DNA from: an uncultured Ruminococcus sp.
GTDB lineage: Bacteria; Bacillota; Clostridia; Oscillospirales; Ruminococcaceae
Direction: 5' to 3'
Assembly (NCBI GenBank): GCA_947167535.1
Contig: CAMVIL010000058.1
Coordinates: forward strand, 1-7,166
DNA: 7,166 nucleotides
Position numbers and translations under genes: made by a program. The notes beneath the pieces are model-generated. The model made no database searches, was not told the origin of the DNA, and was given only the letters and a program-made list of their open reading frames with translations. This document shows positions 1 through 5,024 of the stretch, piece after piece (within the stretch, counting starts at the first letter, position 1; each line of letters opens with the position of its first letter).

Positions 1-111
1 TTCTATCTAATTGAAGAATTTTGGCACCTTCTTTTTGGGTTTCTCCTTCTGTTTACTATCGCTTTAAAGAACGAAATTAACAAAAAATTTAAAAAAATTC
101 TTTCTCCCCTA
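1..111. other. AT-rich upstream spacer, no gene supported
   Basis: This stretch is AT-rich, with runs of A and T and a pyrimidine-rich segment just before the promoter. One plus-strand frame is open from the window edge but runs on through the promoter and riboswitch, so it is not believable as the end of a gene. I see no ribosome site followed by a credible frame on either strand. Confidence 0.4.
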
Positions 112-140
112 TTGACAAGCGGGAAAATATCTGTTATTAT
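112..140 (+). promoter_or_regulatory. Sigma-A promoter of the lysine operon
   Basis: A perfect -35 box TTGACA (112-117) is followed by a 17-base spacer and the -10 box TATTAT (135-140). Transcription should start near 146-149, about ten bases before the lysine riboswitch, which is the expected layout for a riboswitch-controlled leader. This is one of the strongest promoter matches in the window. Confidence 0.88.
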
Positions 141-156
141 TGTTGATAGGATAATA

Positions 157-334
157 AAGATAGAGGTGCGGTCGCGATCAGTACGCGGCAGGTGCTATTG
201 TGCGGTTCCCGACCGTTCAGCCTGCCGACCGAAAGGCAACACCGCCGAAGCTTGAGCGCTCGGGGCGCTTCTGCTGACTGTTGGGTCAACAGCTCTTCAG
301 TTGTCATCATGCTTTATGGTGGAGTGCTATCGTC
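157..334 (+). ncRNA. Lysine riboswitch (L box) aptamer
   Basis: The stretch carries the hallmark L-box elements in order: GATAGAGGTGCG (159-170), an AGTA element near 180-183, the GCCGAAGC block near 243-250, and a 3' end of the form GGAGNGCTATC (321-331). GATAG (159-163) pairs with CTATC (327-331) to close helix P1. CATCAT (305-310) pairs with ATGGTG (316-321) as the last arm, P5. The order and the 3' end match what I remember of the Bacillus subtilis lysC leader. The aptamer binds lysine and lies directly upstream of asd-dapA-dapB, so it is expected to reduce expression of the pathway when lysine is abundant. Confidence 0.93.
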
Positions 335-373
335 ATTTATTTTGATGTCAACATTTCTATTATATTGTATGAT

Positions 374-398
374 GGCCGGCTTTTCAACCGGTTTTTTT
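374..398 (+). terminator. Riboswitch-controlled terminator (expression platform)
   Basis: GGCCGG (374-379) pairs with CCGGTT (388-393), including two G-U pairs at the base, around an eight-base loop. Seven T residues follow (392-398). This is a short but typical intrinsic terminator placed about 40 bases after the aptamer. Its left arm can instead pair with the left arm of aptamer helix P5 (303-312 with 367-376), which would give the antiterminated state. Confidence 0.8.
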
Positions 399-514
399 AT
401 TGTTTTAGAAAATTTTATGCTTTGTACATTTTTCAGAAATATCTCCCGCTGTTACACACTCTGTCGGCGCGGCATATTATGAAATTATAAGGCAGGGAAA
501 AGGAGAAATCTATT
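399..514 (+). other. Leader between attenuator and asd
   Basis: About 115 bases of untranslated leader separate the riboswitch terminator from the asd start. Apart from the asd ribosome site AGGAG (501-505) I see no gene, strong hairpin or convincing second promoter. Confidence 0.5.
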
Positions 515-1600
515 ATGAAGAGTTTTAATGTAGGTATCATCGGTGCTACGGGTATGGTAGGTCAGAGGTTCACTCTGCTCCTCAGCAAGCATCCGTGGTT
601 CAATGTTGTATGCGTTGCAGCTTCCTCCCGTTCGGCTGGCAAGAAGCTCAAGGACGCTGTTGGCGAGAAGTGGGCTATGACTCAGCCCATGCCCGAGGAC
701 ATCGGAAACCTCGTGGTCCTCGACGCTGAGAAGGACATCGACAAGATCGCGGCTCAGGTTGACTTCGTATTCTGCGCCGTTAACATGAAGAAGGACGAGA
801 TCAAGGCTCTCGAGGAGAAGTATGCTAAGGCTGAGGTTCCCGTTGTTTCCAACAACTCCGCTCACAGACATACTCCCGACGTTCCGATGGTTATCCCCGA
901 GATCAACCCCGAGCACATCGAGATCATCGCTTCCCAGAGAAAGCGTCTCGGCACCAAGAGAGGCTTCATCGCTGTTAAGTCCAACTGCTCGCTGCAGAGC
1001 TACGTTCCCGCTCTCGCTCCTCTGATGGACGAGTTCAAGGTAACCAAGGCTCTGACCTGCACATATCAGGCTATCTCCGGCGCAGGCAAGACCTTCGCTA
1101 CTATGCCCGAGATCGTGGACAACGTTATCCCCTTCATCGGCGGCGAGGAAGAGAAGTCTGAGCAGGAGCCTCTGAAGATCTGGGGCAAGATCGAGGGCGA
1201 CGAGATCGTTCCCGCAACCGAGCCCTCCATCACTGCTCAGTGCCTGAGAGTTCCCGTTTCCGACGGTCACACCGCTGCAGTATTCGCTTCCTTCGAGAAG
1301 AAGCCCACCAAGGAGCAGATCCTCAAGGCATGGGCTGAGTTCAAGGGCGTTCCTCAGGAGCTGGAGCTTCCCTCCGCTCCCAAGCAGTTCCTCCACTACT
1401 TCGAGGAGGACAACCGTCCCCAGGCTAAGCTCGACCGCGACCTCGAGGGCGGCATGGCAGTTTCTATCGGCAGACTCCGCGAAGACACCCAGTACGACTA
1501 CAAGTTCGTATGCCTGTCCCACAACACCCTGAGAGGTGCTGCAGGCGGCGCTGTACTGCTGGCTGAGCTGCTGGCTGCAAAGGGCTACTTTGACAGATAA
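515..1600 (+). CDS. asd: Aspartate-semialdehyde dehydrogenase
   Basis: This cytoplasmic enzyme reduces L-4-aspartyl phosphate to aspartate 4-semialdehyde with NADPH, the branch point leading to lysine/diaminopimelate, threonine and methionine. The 361-residue protein opens with a Rossmann nucleotide-binding motif GATGMVGQRF (residues 10-19). It has the SNNSAHRHTPDVP block (112-124), the catalytic cysteine in SNCSL (Cys158), the QAISGAG motif (185-191), and the conserved histidine in RVPVSDGHTAAV (His252). The SNNSAHR and PEINPEH segments resemble the archaeal/fungal-type branch of the family more than the E. coli type; length and motif order fit that branch. The start is ATG 515 with AGGAG nine bases upstream. 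It is the first gene after the lysine riboswitch and is 39 bases from dapA, so the two are surely cotranscribed. No lesion is seen. Confidence 0.96.
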   Translation: MKSFNVGIIGATGMVGQRFTLLLSKHPWFNVVCVAASSRSAGKKLKDAVGEKWAMTQPMPEDIGNLVVLDAEKDIDKIAAQVDFVFCAVNMKKDEIKALEEKYAKAEVPVVSNNSAHRHTPDVPMVIPEINPEHIEIIASQRKRLGTKRGFIAVKSNCSLQSYVPALAPLMDEFKVTKALTCTYQAISGAGKTFATMPEIVDNVIPFIGGEEEKSEQEPLKIWGKIEGDEIVPATEPSITAQCLRVPVSDGHTAAVFASFEKKPTKEQILKAWAEFKGVPQELELPSAPKQFLHYFEEDNRPQAKLDRDLEGGMAVSIGRLREDTQYDYKFVCLSHNTLRGAAGGAVLLAELLAAKGYFDR

Positions 1601-1624
1601 TCTATACCTGAAACACTCTTTTTG

Positions 1625-1631
1625 AAAGGAG
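1625..1631 (+). promoter_or_regulatory. Ribosome binding site that fixes the dapA start
   Basis: AAAGGAG lies eight bases before ATG 1640. An in-frame TTG at 1622 would place the start upstream of this ribosome site, so translation must begin at the ATG and the six extra codons are an artefact. Confidence 0.85.
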
Positions 1632-1639
1632 TAATCATA

Positions 1640-2539
1640 ATGAAGAAGATAATTTTCACCGGCGCGGGCGTTGCTATCGCTACTCCTATGTTTGCCGACG
1701 GTTCCATCAATTACGATGAGCTGGGCAAGCTGATAGACTTCCAGATAGAGAACGGCACCGACGCCATCATCATCTGCGGTACCACAGGCGAAAGCTCCAC
1801 CATGACCGACGAAGAGCACATCGAGTGCATCCGCTTCGCAGTTGAGCGCACCGCCAAGAGAGTACCCGTTATCGCAGGCACAGGTTCCAACCACACCGAG
1901 TATGCGGTGAACCTCTCCAAGCACGCCGAGGAGCTGGGCGCAGACGCTCTGCTTCTGGTAACGCCTTACTACAACAAGGCTTCGCAGGAAGGTCTGTACA
2001 GACACTACAAGGCTATTGCTGATGCGGTCACTCTGCCTATCATTCTGTACAACGTACCCTCCCGCACCGGAACCAACATCGGTCTGGAGACCGTCAAGAG
2101 GCTTTCGGCTATCGAGAACATCGTAGCCATCAAGGAAGCTTCCGGCGACATCAGCCGTGTTGCCAAGATCCGCGAACTGTGCGGCGACGACATCACCATC
2201 TACTCGGGCAACGACGACCAGATCGTTCCCATCATGTCGCTGGGCGGCAAGGGCGTTATCTCTGTGCTCTCCAACTGTATGCCCAGAGAGACACACGACA
2301 TTGCGACCCTCTGCTTAGAGAACAAGTACGACGAGGCTTCGGCTCTCGCCATCAAGACTCTGGGCTTTGCCAACGCGCTCTTCTGCGATGTAAACCCGAT
2401 CCCCGTTAAGGAAGCGCTGAACATCATGGGCTTCAAGGCAGGCTCATGCAGACTTCCCCTCTGCGACACATCCGACGCCAACAAGGCTAAGATCCGTGCC
2501 GAGATGGAAAAGCACGGGCTGGTTGGCTGCATCAAGTAA
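1640..2539 (+). CDS. dapA: 4-hydroxy-tetrahydrodipicolinate synthase
   Basis: DapA condenses pyruvate with aspartate semialdehyde, the committed step of diaminopimelate and lysine synthesis. From ATG 1640 the protein has 299 residues, the normal size for this TIM-barrel class I aldolase. Visible signatures are the pyruvate-binding GTTGE (47-51), the LVTPYYNK segment (106-113), YNVPSRTG with active-site Tyr137 and Arg142, and the Schiff-base lysine Lys165 in AIKEASGD. A conserved GGKGVISV strand (202-209) follows. It takes the product of Asd as substrate and follows asd by 39 bases with no terminator between them. A strong terminator lies 12 bases after its stop, ahead of dapB. Start choice is fixed by the ribosome site at 1625-1631. 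No key residue is missing. Confidence 0.97.
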   Translation: MKKIIFTGAGVAIATPMFADGSINYDELGKLIDFQIENGTDAIIICGTTGESSTMTDEEHIECIRFAVERTAKRVPVIAGTGSNHTEYAVNLSKHAEELGADALLLVTPYYNKASQEGLYRHYKAIADAVTLPIILYNVPSRTGTNIGLETVKRLSAIENIVAIKEASGDISRVAKIRELCGDDITIYSGNDDQIVPIMSLGGKGVISVLSNCMPRETHDIATLCLENKYDEASALAIKTLGFANALFCDVNPIPVKEALNIMGFKAGSCRLPLCDTSDANKAKIRAEMEKHGLVGCIK

Positions 2540-2551
2540 GATAAATAACTG

Positions 2552-2579
2552 AAAAGGGCGGTGTTCTCCGCCCTTTTTT
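2552..2579 (+). terminator. Strong intrinsic terminator between dapA and dapB
   Basis: AAAAGGGCGG (2552-2561) pairs perfectly with CCGCCCTTTT (2568-2577) across a six-base loop, and six T residues run through 2574-2579. This has all the features of a rho-independent terminator. It lies inside what reads as one operon, only 23 bases before the dapB start, leaving no room for a dapB promoter after it. It probably lowers dapB expression relative to asd-dapA through partial read-through, or acts as a 3' end for a shorter message. Confidence 0.85.
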
Positions 2580-2602
2580 GTAAAGAAAGGACGTTGAAAA
2601 AC

Positions 2603-3361
2603 ATGACCAATATAGCAATTTGCGGCGCCAGCGGTCACATGGGTCGCGTTATCGCCGACATCATCGCAAACCGCGACGACTGCACCACCAGCGCTGGCAT
2701 CGATAAAATCACTGCGCAGTACGCAGACTTCCCTATCGTCGAGTCCCCCGACAAGCTTCCCTCGAAGCCCGATGTCATCATCGACTTCTCCCACCCCTCT
2801 ACACTTGACGGTCTGCTCGGCTACTGCCTCGACAACGGCGTGCCTCTGGTCATCGCCACCACAGGCTACACTCAGGAACAGATCGCGCAGATCAAGAAGG
2901 CTGCGGAGAGCATTCCCGTGTTCTTCACCTTCAATATGTCGCTCGGCATAAACCTGCTGGCGGAGCTTGCCAAGAAGGCGGCTTCCGTGCTGGAGGGTCA
3001 GTTCGACATCGAGATAGTTGAGAAGCACCACAATCAGAAGCTGGACGCTCCCAGCGGCACGGCGATCATGCTGGCTGACGCTATCAACGACACCCTCAAT
3101 GAGAAGTGCAGCTACGTCTACGACCGCCACTCTGTCCGCGCCAAGAGAAGCAAGACCGAGATCGGTATGCACTCGGTTCGCGGCGGCACCATCGTCGGCG
3201 AGCACGAGATCATCTTTGCAGGCCGCGACGAGGTCATCAGCCTCAAGCACGAGGCTCACTCCAAGAGCGTTTTCGCGGTGGGCTCTGTCAATGCGGCAAT
3301 TTTCCTCAGCAGAAAGAACGCGGGGCTCTATGCGATGAACGATATGCTGGCGGAAGTATGA
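2603..3361 (+). CDS. dapB: 4-hydroxy-tetrahydrodipicolinate reductase
   Basis: DapB reduces 4-hydroxy-tetrahydrodipicolinate, the DapA product, with NAD(P)H to give tetrahydrodipicolinate. The protein has 252 residues from ATG 2603. It shows the dinucleotide-binding GASGHMGR (8-15), the TTGY motif (86-89), and the family signature EKHHNQKLDAPSGTA (140-154) with catalytic His142/His143 and Lys146. An RGGTIVGEH segment (193-201) follows. AAAGGA (2586-2591) serves as ribosome site, with 11 bases to the ATG. A longer in-frame reading from GTG 2561 would start inside the preceding terminator stem and add 14 residues without family similarity, so I reject it. With a terminator immediately upstream, expression must come from read-through or from a promoter inside dapA. 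The gene ends at TGA 3359-3361 and is followed by its own terminator. Confidence 0.96.
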   Translation: MTNIAICGASGHMGRVIADIIANRDDCTTSAGIDKITAQYADFPIVESPDKLPSKPDVIIDFSHPSTLDGLLGYCLDNGVPLVIATTGYTQEQIAQIKKAAESIPVFFTFNMSLGINLLAELAKKAASVLEGQFDIEIVEKHHNQKLDAPSGTAIMLADAINDTLNEKCSYVYDRHSVRAKRSKTEIGMHSVRGGTIVGEHEIIFAGRDEVISLKHEAHSKSVFAVGSVNAAIFLSRKNAGLYAMNDMLAEV

Positions 3362-3408
3362 TGAAATAATATTACCGTCGGTATATCACATCAAATAATA
3401 ACACAGCG

Positions 3409-3451
3409 GACTGTCCGAAGCGTTTCAAAGGCGTTTTGGGCAGTCTTTTTT
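3409..3451 (+). terminator. Terminator at the end of the lysine operon
   Basis: Fourteen bases (3409-3422) pair with 3432-3445, allowing three G-U pairs, around a nine-base loop. Six T residues follow (3446-3451). It lies about 47 bases after the dapB stop and separates the operon from the secreted-protein genes. Confidence 0.87.
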
Positions 3452-3538
3452 AACTATATTATCCGCTTGTACAATAGTACCATCATTTCTTGTTGCTTAC
3501 CACCATAAAAAATACAAATAGTTTGTTGGAAATAATAA

Positions 3539-3566
3539 TTGAAAATCATCTGTTATATAGTAGAAT
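3539..3566 (+). promoter_or_regulatory. Promoter-like remnant of the first paralog
   Basis: TTGAAA (3539-3544) and TAGAAT (3561-3566) are 16 bases apart. The -10 neighbourhood TAGTAGAATATA closely matches TAGTAAAATATA at the promoter of the second copy. Transcription would begin about 3572-3574, at or just inside the GTG that opens the frame, so there is almost no leader and no ribosome site. Confidence 0.55.
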
Positions 3567-3570
3567 ATAA

Positions 3571-4833
3571 GTGCAGGAAACTGATCCGACACTGTTAAAA
3601 CTATACACCGCCCGCGACGCTGTCGGCGGTACATGGGGACCCTCTTCGGGCGACCCTGCTGCGGTGCCTTTCCCCGTAGTCGGCGTATCAGGCGGCGCTC
3701 TGGGCTGGGACAGCAATGTGGAGCAGTCCGACACCGAGATCTGCGGCGACGGCACCTACACTATATTCGTAAGCTCCCACGGAACCATCGACACCGAGGG
3801 CAGCGGCTGGTACATCGACAAGGAGAAGAAATACACCCGTCTAGGCTGTCCCTGGTCTATGCTGGGAACTTACGAGTGCGTCAACGACCTGACCACCGAG
3901 CCCAAACAGGAAGAGCTGAAATGGAAGCTCAGCGAGAAGAACAGAGACAGAGCATTCTCCTTTAACCTCGTCGGCGTATGCACCGATATCCCCGTGACCT
4001 ACGACAAGGATGAGCACAAGTGCTACCTCGACGCAGACAAGACTCAGGAGATCACCGTCTCCAACGTGGTTGTCGATCTGTGCGGCAAGACCTACAAGGC
4101 TGACGTGGGACTCTTTGAAGAGGACAAGTTCCTCCAGATCTCACTCATCAACATCTGGGGCAGAAGCACCATCGAGGAGACCGCCTATCCCGAGCAGGAC
4201 GGCAGGATCTCGGTAACATTCACCGTAAAGGGACTCGACGCCAAGACCGACCTCGCCAAGAAGAGCAAGGTCACTGTTGCCAAGAAAAAGGCTTACACCG
4301 GCAAGGCACTCAAGCCTGCGGTCACCGTCAAGGTGGGCTCCAAGACTCTCAAGAAGGGCACCGACTACACCCTTTCCTACAAGAACAACAAAAAGCCCGG
4401 CAAGGCTACCGTTACCGTAAAGGGCAAGGGCAATTACACCGGCAAGAAGACCGCTTCCTTCGTTATCGTTCCCAAGAAGCAGGCTGCACCTGCCGTTAAG
4501 GCGCTGGGCAATCAGAAGATAAAAGTCACCGTCAAGAAAGACAAGCTCTCCAGTGGCTACAAGGTTCAGTACAGCACCGACAAGAAGTTCAAGAAGGGGG
4601 TCAAGACCGCGGCTATCTCCAAGAACAGCACCACTTCCAAGACCATCGCAAAGCTCACCAAAGGCAAGACCTACTATGTAAGAACTGCCGCCTACGTCAA
4701 GGTCGGCAAAAAATCCTACGCCGGAGCTTACAGCAAGGCAAAGGCTGTCAAGGTAAAAGAATATTTCACTGAGCTGACTCGCAAATGCCATCGGTATCAT
4801 TTCGGTACTGATGGCTTTTTGCTTTATCATTAG
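3571..4833 (+). CDS. Truncated paralog of lysine-rich secreted Ig-like/FN3 protein, no signal peptide
   Basis: The open frame from GTG 3571 codes for 420 residues. Residues 11-221 form a beta-rich domain of unrecognised function sharing WGP, GDGTYT, PWSxLG, DLT and SLINIWG with its neighbour. Residues 233-302 form an Ig-like module (AYTGKALKPAVTVKVGSKTL type), and 303-396 an FN3-like module. From residue 233 it is about 91% identical to the next gene. It lacks any signal peptide: a TAA stop directly precedes the GTG, and no ribosome site is visible. The expected stop after VKVK is GAA (4759-4761), one base from TAA, so 24 unrelated residues are added by reading through the terminator hairpin. 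The interior is free of stops and frameshifts. It is probably a recent, decaying copy, or a donor for gene conversion; a leaderless cytoplasmic product is possible but less likely. Confidence 0.6.
   Translation: MQETDPTLLKLYTARDAVGGTWGPSSGDPAAVPFPVVGVSGGALGWDSNVEQSDTEICGDGTYTIFVSSHGTIDTEGSGWYIDKEKKYTRLGCPWSMLGTYECVNDLTTEPKQEELKWKLSEKNRDRAFSFNLVGVCTDIPVTYDKDEHKCYLDADKTQEITVSNVVVDLCGKTYKADVGLFEEDKFLQISLINIWGRSTIEETAYPEQDGRISVTFTVKGLDAKTDLAKKSKVTVAKKKAYTGKALKPAVTVKVGSKTLKKGTDYTLSYKNNKKPGKATVTVKGKGNYTGKKTASFVIVPKKQAAPAVKALGNQKIKVTVKKDKLSSGYKVQYSTDKKFKKGVKTAAISKNSTTSKTIAKLTKGKTYYVRTAAYVKVGKKSYAGAYSKAKAVKVKEYFTELTRKCHRYHFGTDGFLLYH
4787..4820 (+). terminator. Terminator of the first paralog, now inside its reading frame
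   Basis: GCCATCGGTA (4787-4796) pairs with TACTGATGGC (4806-4815), with one G-U pair, followed by five T residues. It is the counterpart of the hairpin at 6302-6333. Because the normal stop is lost, translation continues across it to TAG 4831-4833. Confidence 0.8.
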
Positions 4834-4932
4834 CGGCAGTATATAATAAATAGATAATTTATCACAACTTCGCAATATACTTTTCGTACAGTGTGCACAT
4901 GAAAATTGAATGCAGTTTGTATGATTTGTTTA

Positions 4933-4961
4933 TTGAATTTTAACTCGCAAAGTAGTAAAAT
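4933..4961 (+). promoter_or_regulatory. Promoter of the second paralog
   Basis: TTGAAT (4933-4938), a 17-base spacer and TAAAAT (4956-4961) form a good sigma-A promoter, giving a start near 4968 and a leader of about 57 bases. Near the 5' end of that leader, CGGCGC (4976-4981) can pair with GCGCTG (4989-4994) around a seven-base loop. This may protect the message; I do not recognise it as a known riboswitch. Confidence 0.7.
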
Positions 4962-5024
4962 ATAGTTATGGGAACCGGCGCCCCGAAAGCGCTGAAAAAT
5001 CACTTTTGAAAGGAACGATCTGTT

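Larger units (their letters stand above)
3539..4820 (+). repeat. Tandem duplicate, copy 1 (promoter-gene-terminator)
   Basis: Copy 1 of a duplicated transcription unit; copy 2 is 4933-6333. Promoter boxes, coding region and 3' hairpin occur in the same order in both. Similarity is highest in the last ~490 coding bases (4267-4758 against 5787-6278) and extends past the gene into the GAGCTGAC-like tail and the GCCATCGGTA hairpin arm. Copy 1 lacks about 175 bases between promoter and mature coding sequence and has 63 extra bases in the N-terminal domain. Confidence 0.8.

Noticed and set aside
1..252. Frame 1 open from the window edge with a hydrophobic start, possibly the end of an upstream gene
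   Set aside because: It stays open through a near-consensus promoter and into the riboswitch aptamer, so the openness is more likely chance in AT-rich DNA. It cannot be settled without upstream sequence.
192..490. Short plus-strand open frames in the leader upstream of asd
   Set aside because: They overlap the lysine riboswitch and its terminator, whose structure explains the sequence. They have no credible ribosome site or recognisable protein features.
1622..1639. TTG start giving dapA six extra residues
   Set aside because: The TTG precedes the ribosome site at 1625-1631; ATG 1640 has ideal spacing.
485..2296. Very long (603-codon) minus-strand open frame spanning asd and most of dapA
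   Set aside because: It is antisense to two genes with clear catalytic motifs. Its Leu/Val/Asp/Gly-rich, low-complexity composition is what the complement of a codon-biased gene gives, and it shows no family motif.
2561..2602. GTG start giving dapB 14 extra residues
   Set aside because: It lies in the stem of the terminator, has no ribosome site, and the added residues precede the normal DapB N-terminus (MTNIAICGASG).
3452..3538. AT-rich gap between the lysine operon and the first paralog, checked for a lost signal-peptide fragment
   Set aside because: No frame shows a basic start plus hydrophobic stretch, so a simple frameshift does not explain the missing N-terminus.
4819..4847. Possible extra promoter (TTGCTT, 17 bases, TATAAT) just after the first paralog
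   Set aside because: The -10 is perfect but the -35 matches only three of six bases and overlaps the terminator T tract. The promoter at 4933-4961 explains the second gene better.
4141..4875. Minus-strand open frame opposite the first paralog (and similar ones at 5394-6035 and 2444-3259)
   Set aside because: These are antisense shadows; the matching frame recurs opposite both paralogs simply because the sense DNA is duplicated.
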